A stretch of 64,000 nucleotides of DNA from Luidia sarsii (taxonomy: Eukaryota; Echinodermata; Asteroidea; Paxillosida; Luidiidae): positions 11,482,384-11,546,383 of the forward strand of contig OX465118.1 of assembly GCA_949987565.1 (NCBI GenBank), written 5' to 3'. Shown piece by piece: positions 11,610-24,504 of the stretch; the first letter of the stretch is position 1, and the number at the start of each line of letters is the position of its first letter. The position numbers and the translations under genes were made by a program. The notes under the pieces are model-generated. The model was given only the letters and a program-made list of their open reading frames with translations, did not search any database and was not told where the DNA came from.

Positions 11610-11858
11610 GTGACCCTGCACAGCGACATGAGGAATATCCCACCAAATCACTTTTCGATTAAACAACGCCTAAAGTCAAAGTATCTTTTCAATTCGATTA
11701 AAAATCATTTTTTATTATTTTTTTTATTTTCGGAAAGTAAATGTATTGGAGGAGATTTTGATATCATTTGAAAGCTAATGGTACAGTCTTTCACATCATT
11801 AGAAAATCTCAAAATCTCAAAAGTGGGGGTTATTCTTCAGTATGATGTACCGGGTCAC
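11610..11858. mobile_element. MITE, family A
   Basis: Terminal inverted repeats resemble GTGACCCGGCACAGC, continuing inward as gacatgaggaatatccca and its partner. An apparent target duplication ATTTT flanks the element. Other copies: 16487-16944, 29476-29732, 31436-31683, 45174-45422, 49501-49740, 51368-51617. Confidence 0.8.
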
Positions 11859-12022
11859 ATTTTCTGTCCCAACCAGTCAAAATATGAAATTTCTAGTAAG
11901 AATAAGAATGTTTTAGAAAAAAGGGAGGGTAGGTTGGGGAGGCGAAACGGGAAGGGGTGGCAAGAAAACCGACACACAATAAAACTGTAGAATAAACCCT
12001 CGAACGTCTTCAAGAAACAGCG

Positions 12023-15000
12023 CTAGACCTCAGTTTCTGCACACTGCTCCATCTCCAAATCCACCACGCGTAAGACATCGGAACCATCTTCCTTGGGCCG
12101 CAACGACCAAGCATCTGACGAATGCCCTACCCTGGACGCCATCTTAGACTTAAACTTGCCTTTCCAGAAAATGACGAGAGCACTCATAGAAATAACGCCA
12201 CAAATGACCGAAGCTATGACTATGGCTACCACTTGTCCTGACGTCAGGCCGTTAGTCGCCTCTCCAGCCGCCGTCGTCCCAGTCGAATTTTGCGGCCAAA
12301 TCGTAGTCTTTATTCCAGTCGTCTTTGGCGTTGTGGTAGGCGACTGGGTGGTGGGGATGTACCTCCTGAGTGTGGCCAACTCGATGTTGGAGAGCGAGGA
12401 GACCAGACCAGCCTTGTCCAAGGCTACGACGGCTAGAGCAAAGGACGCTACGTCTACCGAGACAACAGGCAAGGCGATGATGAAGGTCTCGGGCGAGCCT
12501 GCAGGCTTAGGGTCGCTCAGATTGCCTCGAATCACGTCGGACTGATGGACGGTCACCACGTCTACGTTGCCAAGGACTGCCGTGACGTCAGGTCCATGTA
12601 TCACGTTATATGACGAAGCTGAGGGCAAATGGATGGACAGATTTCAAACCTAACATACAGATATCATGTCCCGAACAAAGTATCTAAATCATTGTGATGA
12701 TGATATGCATGATGGCTAACTATTCAAACCTAAAAACTAAAATGCACAGCGTACCTGTCATCAGCATTATACCTTATATATATGACGTCACTCATTTCTG
12801 TTGGTTTCTCACGTTTGTGGGTTATAAACTTATAATTATAGGTAAGTCTGTTTCGTCATCCTTTTTGCCTCAAAGATGGCAGTACGATGATGCCATAAGG
12901 TCTATACACACGACATTTGGGCAATTAAAATTACCCAAATTACCATTTTCAGATAAAATCCATGTTCATAGATGATGTTTGCGTCGAGGTTAATGTAATT
13001 CAATGAGAATGTACCCGCTACTATACAATGTTCCAATCCACCACACGACCTCGACCAGGTCGGTGTTCAAATGATTAACACGTCTGCACTAGAAAGCGGG
13101 AGTCGCGGGTTCGCATCCCGCCCGAGCTGCATGATTTTTTTTTTCATCAGGCATCGGGCAAAGCACTCATTGAAATTACATCTTCCTATCAAAGTCGAAT
13201 CTATATCTCCGCCAAAACATCGTGCCGAAGAATCGGACGAGAGCATACCCACCCTTTCCGGTGTCGTAGTCTTCCCCTGTGGCTGTCCAAGCAAGTGTTA
13301 CGGTCTGGTTACCGAAGGAGGTGGCGACCACCTTCAAGTCGCTGATCATAGCGGGAGGGAAGACGTTCGTACCGGGTGAGATGGCGTTGACGACCCGACA
13401 GCCTCCAGCGGACACCGAACGACTAAAGACGGGTGCTCGTGTGGCCTTACCGTTCCCTTTCTCTCGCTTGAAAGGGAAGCTGCCGATATCTAGTGAGCAA
13501 TGATGTATACAGCCGTGCCAGTGTACAACAAGCATAGAAATACTTGGTAGTAGAACTTTCTAGTTCGTCTTATAGAGTGCTACCACCAAGTTTGTATCTA
13601 TAAGACTATGCATGGTGGTGGTACTAATATTGAGTAGGTTTTCGGAGACACCATGTATGCGAATCTCTTTTGTGAGTGAGTATGGTTGGTTCTGAAAAGA
13701 ACTAGAGGGTTTTTTCGCTCAACGTTTCGGACAGCACATGTGCTCTGTTCGTCACAGGAGGCTCCGTCTTTTTCCTCCTGAAGAAGGACAGAGCACACTG
13801 TCCGAAATGTCGAGTGAAACCCTCTGATTCTTTTAAATTTCACACTCGCTCACAGAAGATCGTCGTATATGCTGTCACCGCAAACCTACTCTTTATTGAT
13901 ATCTATCGGATGAAACAAAATCATGTGGTAATTCTTCCGGTGGTAATTTCATCTTTGATCGAACTAATTGTTAAAATGTGACAAGCTCCTTGCTAACTTG
14001 GACATCCCAAAGAGAAGGCCTGAAGTTTTGATCCTACAAGGCAGAATAAAAAAGGTCCAAGATTTCTACTTCTTGAGATCCGTTCTGTCTGTTGGTGTTT
14101 GAGAACAAAGGTTACAGGAAAGGAAGTTTAAAAAAATCTTACGGAAAATGAGTCTGAGTCATTCGTGATCGTCTTTTAAGAGAACTGTGACTATTTACTG
14201 GAGCCTGTTCCCTTTTGTCTTCCTTTTTCTTACCAGGTCCGTTGCGAAGTGAGTACACTGATGGAAAGTCAACGGCTGTTGCATCTCCGTTATTCGTCGC
14301 CCTTATCTGAATTCCGTAGAAGCCGTTCTCTGTGCAAGCCGTGCAGTAGGCAGAATACACGCCGTCGTTCTTGGTCACATCGGCACCTGTAATGCAACAG
14401 TCGTCGACACCGATTAATCGCCCCCATATGATATGCTGAAGGAAATGTGAAATATGTGAGAGCCACTCGATTGTGATCAAGTTCCCATTTGGCAATCCTT
14501 CGGGGTGCTACAATGTTCATGTTCTGTTTGGCTTTGTCACTTTTTTGTTTGTACTTGCCCTGAGAAATAATCAATGAAATGAAGTGAAAAAGATCGGCGG
14601 AAAGCAGCTTGTACCTGTGCCAGTATCGATTAGTTGCACCTCCGTTGTATTCGGCGTATTCGGTATCGACACCACCGCTGTGACGTCTGCGTTGGTCAGA
14701 GGGCGGTAACCCAGGCGTGCCTCGGCGAAGATGACAAGCGGCACGCCCGTCTCTGCGAAATCTTTCCTAGCTTCGCTTACAAATGACGTCACTGATACGG
14801 GAGGCACGTCAGCGACGTCATCACGAGGACCAGACGTCACACACAGCTGGATTTCTACAGATTGACTGGCGTCGGGGTTTTCAAGGATGACCTTCCAAGA
14901 TCCTTCCTGTTGACACGAAAGGCAGACTGAGATACATTCAAGTTGAAGAGGTAAGAATCTATACTCAAACAAACCAAGGAAAAACTGACTGGGAACTTGC

Positions 15001-18000
15001 ACAAATTGAAAAAAATTACAAAGAAAACTTTGACTGGACCGGGACTTGAACCCGAGTTCAAGTCTCGGGTTCAAGTCCCGGTCCAGTCAAAGTTTTCTTT
15101 GCCAATTTTTCAATTTGGCAAGAATCTTGATACATTATTTACGAAGAGGACAGATGTGATCACTGTTTACCTGCGCTATCCCAGCAAGACGATATGCCAT
15201 CACTCCAGTAATCAAGTTCTCGTATCCCGGGTATGAGTAGTTCAATACAGACCCACCAGGGTCTATCAGTGTAACTCCCGGTGGAGCTGTCCAGGAAAAC
15301 GAAAGGTGTACATTGTATTCAGAAAATGTCAGTGAAAAATTACAGGCCCTATTTTTTTTTATCCTTGAAATACCCCTTTTTCAAAAGCAGAAACAGACGC
15401 ATCATTTTCTGTTTCATTCCACACATTCATCTCAACACAATCTTTGAACACCTTTTCTCAGAAAATCTCCACAATACTTTACCTGGGATGTCGATCGGGA
15501 ACCAAAGTACCATAAACTTGGTGTCCAGTCCAACCGTAGCATCAAGATATACCGTGCTTTGACGCGATGTCCCGGCAGCTAGGTACTGTGTCTCGCTCCA
15601 TATCTAGTCACCGACAAGCACAAATAATGATATCACAACGATCACATTTAGCTGAGCGAGAAACCATTATTTGTAACAACCCTTTTCCATGGAGCGATAC
15701 TCATGTTTGTAAGCATCAGGGCAAAGTATAATGGCAGGGTAAAGTAAATATCTGAACCATGAAATGTGGGTTATCTTTTAATTTGACCATGAAAGCAATT
15801 ACTAGACTTTGGTGTTCAGAATCATCCACTCCTCCAATGGCTTCGATCAATAGGCCGGCTACTCCGGAGTCTTGGGAAGCGAAGTAGAATCTCCCGCCTG
15901 CAGAAGAAAGAAAGGAACATGAAGACATTTTGCCCTAAAAAATACTTCAGGTAAAAACAGAAACTTCTTGTGGTCAATAACGACAAGAAGAACGAGGACC
16001 AATGACAGTGACGATGAGGATGGGGTAAGATGGTCACCAGTGCGATAAAACACTGGGGCGCTACTATTGATGATTTCTGATGTAGACCGATTCGATAGGG
16101 CCTGAAAACCCCGCCATAACTGGGGGCCATCATCACTCACTTACACACAAGGTCGACATACAGTTGGTATAGGCTATGCGCCAATAGCACGGCAACGCCA
16201 AGACCACGCACAATCAGACCACGCCCAATCAGTGCAGCAACCTTAGTTACCTGTCTTCCGCGATAGCACGGGCAGCAGTGGGTCCGAATGTGACGTCATG
16301 GCTACGGTATCCACGACGACATTGGCGTCCAAAATGCCCTTTTCCACAACGTGAATGTAGGGGAATTGGTTCTCTTGGAAACCGTTGATGAGAAGAATGC
16401 GATCACCCGCAGAAGGGGAGTCGTGCTCTTCTAGTAACTGGAGTAGGAGTGAAGAACGGGAGGATTAAAGTCAAATATTTCAGTTTGTGACCCGGCACAG
16501 CATAATGAGGAATAACCCCCACTTTTGAGATTTTGAGATTGTCTAATGATGTGAAAGAGCATACCATTAGCTTTCAAATTCTATCAAAATTATTTCCGTT
16601 TGAACTTTGTTGTAAATAGTACAAGGGGACTTCGCTCGTTCATTTGGTACCAGACACAATATAGCAGCGCCATTCTAACTCCTCGAAAGCGGCCATTCAA
16701 AAAGGCAGGAACTTTACATTTTCATGGAAACAGTACACAAATTCTCTCCGGAAATCATCGTTTTTTCAACATTTAGAGACGGATTTCGGAAAAATCCTTT
16801 GGACATAATATCCTCCAATACATTAACTTTCCGAAAATACATTTTGTTTTGTTTTATCAAATTGTGAAGATACTTTGACTTCAGCCGTTGGTTACTCAAA
16901 AAGTGTTTTGGTGGGATATTCCTCATGTCGCTGTGCCGGGTCACGTTTATACTATGTAGGCTTGATTAATAGGTGGAATTCTCCCCATGAAATAATCCAG
17001 TATACTATTTATTTACCTTTAGGGCTTGATCAAGTGCAGCACCAATTGATATTTTCCCCGAGCAGTGGGCGGGAAGCGTTGCTAGGAGACGTTGTCTGTC
17101 GACATCTGATTGGATGCTGACCAGGTCGCTGAGTTTTTTTGCAATTGTATAATAATGAACGATTCCCATGGCAACGCCGTCTGGCACCGCCCATTTGATG
17201 ACAGCAGTAACCGCGGCGATCATCCGTTCGAAGGGATTACTTTCCCCTTCCTGTGTGGAGAGATGTGGGCATGGTATCATCGAAAAAGAAGTTTCGGCTC
17301 GTCAAGGTCGTCATGTATGTCAAAGATGACAACGGAACAGCGCCCTCAATAGTTTCAAACAGCGCCCTCAGGTGTCTGCTTACCCCCATTTCCCTCGATG
17401 TTTCCAGCACCAGAACAATTCTTTTCGGCCCGGGCCGGACCACTTGAAAGGAAGGTCGAAGGTCAGTGGCTGATATTTCCCTTGGCGGATTGTTGCCATC
17501 TATAAAATAATGGGTTACAAACGATGACGTCACACGAAACATCAGACTATTGTTAACATGGCAACTTGACGATGGATTGGGGCATTTTGTATGCGAATCG
17601 AAATTTAAAGCCCTGATATGGCCACAGGTTACGGGAGATTGTATCGTCTATGGCTATGGCTAAGAACACACAGGCCTATGTGAATTGTCAGAAGACGTTC
17701 GATGGACTCTTTCGTGGTCTTCTGTGCAGTTTGAAGCAGTGGGAGATGAATTCGGACAATGTCCGTCTCACCGAGTAAGTCAGAGTGCTGCCTCATCACG
17801 TCCCAGTTGCTGCGCCGGGCGCACAGGCGATTTTGACGGGTCGGCGCCTCGTGGTTGTGCCCGCTGCTCGGACTCGCGGGAGCAGAGTCACAGAACTCTG
17901 TGATCTGTAGCCCATGCATGTAAAACCACATTTTGCAAAAACTTGTAAAATAAGTTCACCACTTCCAACATTTCTCAAGACATCTTTCGGTGAGAACAAA

Positions 18001-21000
18001 AATGACGCCGAAATAGTTGCTAAATAGAGAGCTTGGAGTTTTCTCAAAATGTCCTGCTACAAATTGCAACGCCAGGCGCTAAGATTAGAGACATTTTCTG
18101 TGTTTACTAAGGTAAAACCAGATGAAGTAGGTTTGCAGTGACACCATGTACATCATCTCTTATGAGAATCTGAGCCAGTGTTACCGCAAACCTGGTACTC
18201 TGGCTTTTCCACCACCTTCAATCTTATCCACGAGAGATTATGTACATGATGTACGAGAGATGATGATGTACAAGAGATGATGTACATGGTGTCACCGCAA
18301 ACCTCCCCCTTTGGTTTTTCAACTATGCAAACCTTCAAATCTGATCTAAAACCAGATTACACGGTCTACAGGCTCGTGAACCTCTGTGCATTGCTAGTAC
18401 ACTAAACAATTACCGTGTTTGTTTGGTGAATAAACGACTTTAATTAACGAATTTCGTGTCACATTATATTGATGTTTTTATTTTTAAGGATTGAGGCTCA
18501 CGGTGTCATAGATTCCTCCTCCAAACATGATCGAGCCCTCGGCCTCTCGTTGCTCAGTGGAGGGAACAAATGCACAGCCAACCTCGTACCCAACCGCGCT
18601 GCTCCCAACGCAGTCGCGATGCGTTGTACCATCAGCGGTCGTTATGCGCGGGGTACCAGTGATGTTAGACGCGCACCTGGACAATGGGAAACATCGCAGC
18701 CGTGACCTACTTCATTGGCTATGGCTGCGTCCGAATCTATGGGCTACGGCTTGAAAGTACGCACGAGTCTATGGAAGTCGTCAACAAGCGGTTGCAGCCA
18801 GTTCTCGTGGGGTTGCGTGTTACTTCTAGCCGCAGCCAATGGATTCGGACACGGCCTATGGCTACATTTAACACAACAGTCAATACAATTTTATGCAGCA
18901 GCTGGCTTTATAGAGGCTTCCATAGACCTGTGTGCGATTATGATAATTTCACTGGCTACAATAACTATTCGCAAATAACCAAAACTGACAATGGGAAATA
19001 CTGTTGGTCATGAGTGGTAAGCTAGCGGCCTATATAGACTCCAGCAGTTAATTATTTAACAGTGACAATGAAAACTGAAACACAGGCGGAAACATGAATA
19101 AGGTCTTTCAAGACAGATCTATATGTTTTGCCGGAGGAACTAATTTTGGAAATTGCTCATTTTTGTCGTCAAAAAAACTTGCTCACGTTAAAGAGTTAAA
19201 GAGTTAAAGAGTTAAAGATCTGACGTTTCGTCCCCAAATAGTTTACATGTTCACGTTTTACTGACCTGGTTCCTTCAAAACGGTTGTTGAGTGTCGAGAA
19301 GTAGAACTGATCGTCCAGTTCGTCTGCAGTTTCGCCAAACAAGCCCCATCGGTAATGACCCCACGCACGGACAAGTAAACCACCTGATTAATCGAATCAA
19401 TTAATTAATCGAAACATCACACGAATTTCAGCTATAGCCTGTTATGTATTCTGTCGTCTGTAGCGGACTGCCTTTGACCTGTTGGGTGTGGTGAGGTATG
19501 TTCAGAACCGTGAGAACAAGTTGTAAAGTTACTGTCTTTTTTCTTTCCCTCACTGTAGCTTCCTCCCCCTCCCTTCCATCCCTTCCCTGTTTAAAACGAA
19601 ACCCTTTTCTATCTGGACGAATACAGACGAAAAGGTAGTTACACTTACTTCATCCCGATTGTTTTAATTTAATTCTTATTGTATATACCTAATTCCTGTA
19701 TTTACTTATTATCAGGCTTAAACTGATGTAATAACAATTTTTTTATGTTTGGTTTATTTTGATCTTTTGGTCGTATCTATTTTAATGAGTTCTCTGAGGT
19801 TTTTTTTAAATACATGTACTAATATTTTGCTTTTACGTATGTAAGGTTGTGTGGAATTAATTTTTTTGTAATGCGCTCTCGAACCGGCTGGTCCTGGAGC
19901 GAGTGCAATACAACTTATAAGTTAAATGAATTATTATATATCAATAATTAATCATTATTCTCCAAATTTAGTAGGCCTGACGTTTCGATTCTAGCAGGAC
20001 CTTTCTCAAAAACAGACTGACAAAAACAGATACAAGTAGGAAGGGGATAGAGAATGACTAGGACATGGATAACAAACGGAGGACAAAGAGGAAAGCTGGT
20101 ATATCTCTCGTTCCACAGCCGTGACTATATTGCTCTCTTTTTTCTTGATAAAAGGGCCTGACGTTTCGATCTTAGCAGGATCTTTCTCAAAGGGTTCAGG
20201 AATTTCACCACTGTACAAAAGACAGTCGGAAGGGACAGATAATCAACTGTCTGATGCACCGAAAATAAGATCTGACAAAAGCAGGCAACTGTTTCTCGGT
20301 GATGATGAAGTTATTATTCTACAAGGTTGGGTCAACTTTGTTGGTATCGCATCAAAAAATTGAAGAGAATAGGCCCTATATAAGCACTCACCAAGTGAAA
20401 CATTCACCCCGCCAATGCTTGTGTCTAGGAATAGATCATCCACAACGCTTATGTCCAATCCACCGTGACCGCAGCCCATGTGCTGCCGTGTGTAAGGCAG
20501 GAGAAGCCCACGGTCTTCCGACGAGATAACCATCACGTCAGCCCGGCTAGCCCTACCGGGAATTCGCGTCAGATAGCCGGGGTCGTCGGGCCAGGAGGAC
20601 GGTACAACAACAGTGATATTACGGAAGAAGAGCCGCTGTCGTGTTGCTTGGTAGAGATAGATTGAAGCTTCACCGAATACCTCCTGATGAAGAAGGTGAA
20701 GAATACATTTGTAAGTATTCTTTGCTAATGAAAGAAAGCCTTCCTAGATCCAAGTGAGAATTGGCGCACCATTAAATTTCTTTTTTAGAAAGTTTCGTGA
20801 ATGAGCAAGTTTTCTGGTTGATCAATTATTGGCCTACTTCATTGAAACTTAACAGACCATTTTCAGTCTGAAATGTACAATCAACAACATAATTGTCTTG
20901 TTTGAGTATTGTTTTGGTTAATTTATATGGATGTTTGTCGTGGACTGATCCCTATTGACACATTGAGAAGGTAATTTGTCATATTCAAGTTCAGCATCTA

Positions 21001-21210
21001 AAAAAACAAAACCCCAGAGATGAGAAATCCGACCTTGATAGCAGGCACGAGCTTCTCGCTGTATGGGATTCCTGGCTTAATGACGATTCGTAGACCGGTG
21101 TATCCGTTGTCGGTAATCCCCAAGGCCGATTCATCGGCGGCTGACAGTCCACCGAACTGAGCGAATGGGATCAACCCCAGGGCGAACAGGACTGTGATCC
21201 AACGCGACAT
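12023..21210 (-). CDS. CLCA-family protein with degenerate protease and VWA metal sites
   Basis: Exons (-): 21034-21210, 20392-20683, 19266-19383, 18502-18676, 17772-17904, 17384-17499, 17017-17250, 16251-16437, 15803-15897, 15483-15603, 15171-15286, 14615-14906, 14234-14386, 13253-13489, 12023-12618. All phases close, giving about 1013 aa. In order: signal peptide (about 1-24), CLCA N-terminal domain (EASIYLYQATRQRLFFRN, PYTRQHMGCG), VWA domain (about 324-520), a beta-sandwich region (TGADVTKNDGVYSAY), an FN3-like segment (ISDLKVVATSF), a Thr/Ser stalk, a membrane helix (about 944-967) and a 46-residue cytoplasmic tail. CLCA proteins are self-cleaving secreted or membrane metalloproteins that modulate calcium-activated chloride channels. 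Here the HEWAH protease motif reads RAWGH (162-166), and the VWA DxSxS reads ETSRE (331-335) with TDG as ING (432-434). Self-cleavage and MIDAS metal binding are therefore unlikely. Confidence 0.93.
13000..13170 (+). mobile_element. SINE-2 copy
   Basis: It contains tctgcactagaaagcgggag and a B-box-like GGTTCGCATCCC, then a poly-T and the family 3' segment (catcgggcaaagcactcatt). It lies in the last CLCA intron. Confidence 0.6.
13636..13888. mobile_element. Foldback MITE, family D
   Basis: The ends aggttttcggagacaccatg and gctgtcaccgcaaacct are inverted copies of the family D terminus. The arms extend inward (gttctgaaaagaactagagg against its partner). It lies in the last CLCA intron. Confidence 0.7.
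15026..15095. repeat. Near-perfect hairpin of SINE-1 3' ends
   Basis: The SINE-1 tail (ctcgggttcaagtcccggtc, then cagtcaaag) occurs once inverted and once direct, separated by about 7 bases. This makes a hairpin with arms of about 30 bp in a CLCA intron. Confidence 0.75.
16487..16944. mobile_element. MITE, family A, with internal insertion
   Basis: It has family A ends flanked by an apparent GTTT target duplication. About 200 bp of unrelated sequence between roughly 16600 and 16800 interrupts the usual 250-bp unit. It lies in a CLCA intron. Confidence 0.75.
18129..18304. mobile_element. Foldback MITE, family D
   Basis: The ends aggtttgcagtgacaccatg and ggtgtcaccgcaaacct are inverted. An extra copy of the right end (gttaccgcaaacctg) lies inside, so the element is rearranged. 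It lies in the CLCA intron between exons 4 and 5. Confidence 0.7.
18705..18880. mobile_element. Inverted-repeat element with gctatgg ends
   Basis: The left end ggctatggctgcgtccgaat and the right end gattcggacacggcctatgg are inverted copies. A diverged second copy, sharing cacgagtctatggaag and a downstream cagcca block, lies at 50640-50775. It sits just upstream (in gene orientation) of CLCA exon 4. Confidence 0.55.
20155..20200. mobile_element. FB1 half-element
   Basis: This is a single arm of the FB1 foldback (gacgtttcgatcttagcagg, then atctttctcaaaggg). Other single arms occur near 3950, 6560, 19978, 24325, 40560, 47395, 51245 and 63226. Confidence 0.6.
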
Positions 21211-22824
21211 CGTCCGGTCTGGTGTTGCTAGCGTGATTTGCGCCAACCCGAGGCGGGGACAGCGCGTCGTTTGCCCCGTCTGCCTTCGGGGGTTTCCTCG
21301 CTCCAACTTTGCAGGCATCACCGTCGGTCCGGAGCGGCGCATTCCCTTTAATTTGGTCTTTACGATGTCTTCTAAATGAAACCTACCAGGCTGCCAGGCG
21401 TGACCTTCGGAATTCAGACAAAGGCAAACATTGATTTCAGGAACTCATTCCAGGGTTGTTATTTTGTCGTTACATTCTACAGCATTGGTCAAAGTTAAAT
21501 GATTGCCGTTTTTTGTACGTTCAACAATTAGGCCTACACATGCCCCCAAAAAACCAACTTGTTAAAACTGTAAAACGATAGGATCGACCGCTCTTGTGCA
21601 GTTCACATGTATCTGAAAACCCTCGATAAATGGTAATCTGTCAATTGGGTGACGCGAGGCAAGAATGGTAAAATAAAGATAATAATAATAATTTAGGATT
21701 TTCCTGTTTGATGAATGGTTGGCGCCATCGTTTCTACCCGTCTGGAAAGTTACAAGCATGTATCAAACGTTTGTAAAAAATCTCGAGGGGACCACTCAGA
21801 AAAAGAAAATAAAGTGAACTCCGTAATCAAAGAGAGCAAACTCCTTATCCAACTTCTGACAGTTTCAAAAGTTGACATCCAAGCAAACAGTGATAATGTG
21901 TCATTTATATACCTGTCACATTTTCCAGTCCTCATTGTTTGCACAAATTGTACAAAATGTTGGTGTCAGCCGAGCGAAGGAAACCTTGTCGAAGGAAGCC
22001 GCATTGTCCCGTACGCACTACGAAGGCGTCACGTTTCTGCTCCTCGCCCGCGATATTTTTTTTTATTTTGTCTGAGGCAAAAATCCTTTTTGTTCTGAAG
22101 CATCATCAGAAGGGTGAAACAAGTCTTTAATTAATTTTTTTAGAAGCAGACTTGATAATGCGAATTGGTATCCGTGTGTCGTGGAATCTGTCACGTGTCT
22201 GCAAAGTGTGGATAACTTGACCTTTGGAAATCTCAAATGAGCTCCATGGAAACCGCGATAAACCCTGCCGACCTTTGAATGAGCGAATAAATAGATAGAT
22301 AAAAAGCTTGAAAACAGAAACAACAGAAATTAAGGCACGCTACGTCACAGTGGAGTATGGTTTGGTACAGACATTGATGGAACGATTAGGTCGGGCAATA
22401 TCAATGCGGATGGGAAATCCCTCATTATGTCAGATTTCAAGAGGACTTCCATTCCCATCGCTGACGAAATGCCTGCTCTTTTATTGAATAGAAATTTAGG
22501 AGAAAATATGTCACACCAGAGGATGACCGAAGGGCAACTTTGATCAGGAAAACTTAGAGGTGGAGAGATAGGAATAGCAACAATCCAAAATAGTGAAATA
22601 TATTGTTTATATTTTCTTTCGTCTGTGATACCCGAAGACCCTTTAAAAAAAGTGATATACATTGATATAAATGAAACGTTTATACTTTTTTGAGAAGCTT
22701 AATCAAAATGATATGTCTGGAGAAAACATCGATTATAATTATACCAGGTGAACAAATAATTTTAAAAAATATTTGCCGCTTATTTAGACATTTTGAGTTT
22801 AAATGATACATAGTTTGAATATAC

Positions 22825-23020
22825 CCGGGGTGTGATCCCTGGAGTTATACGGCACTAACAGGTTGAATTGCTTCTAACTGCGCCCCCACCCCGGCAAAGA
22901 CTAGTTGACTATTAGGAAGGCCACCATCTAAGGGCTGGATAACTCAGATGGAAGAGCGCTGGTACGCAAAACCAGAGGTCTCAGGTTCAAATCCAGTTCC
23001 AGTCAAAGTAGTCTTAGCCA
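22825..23020 (+). mobile_element. SINE-1 copy
   Basis: It has the head gttgaattgcttctaactg, then ccccggcaaagactagttga, TAACTCAGATGG and GGTTCAAATCC. Confidence 0.7.
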
Positions 23021-23397
23021 TTTTTTTCCAAAATAATTAACAATTTGAAATTAAAGAAAAAATGTTTAGATAGTTGCATATTGGTAGGCCTACGTTTAGT
23101 CAGTTAGCAGTTAGCACATTTTTTGCACATTATTAGTTTTACATTTTTAGAGAAGTCTCTTGGACGTTTGATTGAAATTAAGAACCATGAAAGAGCATTA
23201 GATCCTTCACTGTTCATTTGATAAATAGAATTGATCTTATACAATGTAACCTGTCAACGAAACACTACAGCAAATACTAAGCCATATAATTATGTAGGTC
23301 GCCGCTTGTAGTCAGAGTTGGAACAATTTAGTTATCAATTACGTAAGAGTATATCATTATCCCCAACCATTTGAATTCAGTAAAATTCCGAATATAT

Positions 23398-24145
23398 ACT
23401 GAATCCACACACCCACCAAGCAACCAACCCTACCATCCATTCATTTCATCTATCAATCATTCATCCATCCGCCGACCCAACCATCCAGCCTCTCACCCAC
23501 CCACCACCCACCCAACCATCCACTAACCAAACCACCCACTCACCCATAAAACCACCCACCCACCCACTAACCAAACCACCCACTCACCCATAAAACCACC
23601 CACCCACCCACTAACCAAACCACCCACTCACCCATAAAACCACCCACCCACCCATCCAACCACCCACTAACCAAACCACCCACCCACCCACTCATCCAAC
23701 CACCCACTAACCAAACCACTCACTCACCCACCAACCCATAAAACCACCCACCCACCCACTAACCAAACCACCCACTCACCCACCCACCCACCCAACCACC
23801 AAACCACCCACACACCCACCAACCACCCCATCCCATCCATCCAATCATTTCATCCATCTATCCGTTCACCCATCCCTCGACCCAACCACCCAGACACCCA
23901 CAAACGCACTCACCAACCAAACCACCCATTAACCCACCCACCCACCCAACCACCCACTAACCAAACCACCCACCAACCTACCCAACCACCCACTAACCAA
24001 ACCACCCACTCACCCACCAACCCACCCATCAAACCACCCACATACCCACCATCCCACCCACCGAAGCAAACCACCCACCAACCCACCAAACCAACCAGCC
24101 AACCGCCTACCTCCCACCCACCCTATGCACCCACACACCCACTCA
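23398..24145. repeat. ACCC-rich minisatellite
   Basis: About 750 bp built from variants of ccaaccacccactaacc and cataaaaccacccacccac, with a higher-order unit of about 55 bp in the best-preserved part (23500-23760). It has no sense codon structure. Confidence 0.85.
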
Positions 24146-24473
24146 AATTGAATTAACCATCTATGCGTAAATAATCAACACATGCTTTCGGTATTCTCTC
24201 TTAATAAGCAGCTCCTGGTGTTGCGTCTACATTCTGTAATAAAGAAAAAAATACACATTTAAAAATATGATCAACAAATAACAAAACTTGTTTCATTGCA
24301 TATGTAAATTTCAAAATTAAGTGGGCCTGACATTTCGATCCTAGCAGGACCTTTCGCAAATGCAGAGAGGCATAATTATGTAAATTGTTCAAAATCATAC
24401 TATGTACAATGCAACGCTGACATTATGGTTGTACTGTGTTTGGTTTGATCCTAGATACATTATGAATGATGCA

Positions 24474-24479
24474 TTTATT
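24474..24479 (-). terminator. Possible TRPC poly(A) signal
   Basis: The reverse strand reads AATAAA here, about 370 bases after the TRPC stop codon. It is a candidate only. Confidence 0.3.
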
Positions 24480-24504
24480 GTATAATTATAGTTATTTTTG
24501 TTTC

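Larger units (their letters stand above)
10849..12022. other. Spacer between convergent PrimPol and CLCA
   Basis: It contains FB1 foldback pieces (about 10950-11035), a SINE-1 head fragment (11050-11072), a GA microsatellite and one family A MITE. No gene is visible. The 3' ends of both genes must lie here. Confidence 0.5.
21211..24473. other. Spacer between CLCA and TRPC genes
   Basis: Just upstream of CLCA (21211-22800) there is no recognisable gene and no clear core promoter. The rest holds one SINE-1, the ACCC minisatellite and an FB1 arm near 24325. The open frames here are short and AT-biased and show no family resemblance. Confidence 0.4.

Noticed and set aside
22578..24145. CRISPR-like direct repeats in the ACCC array
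   Set aside because: There are no unique spacers and no cas genes, the context is animal, and the units are contiguous and degenerate.
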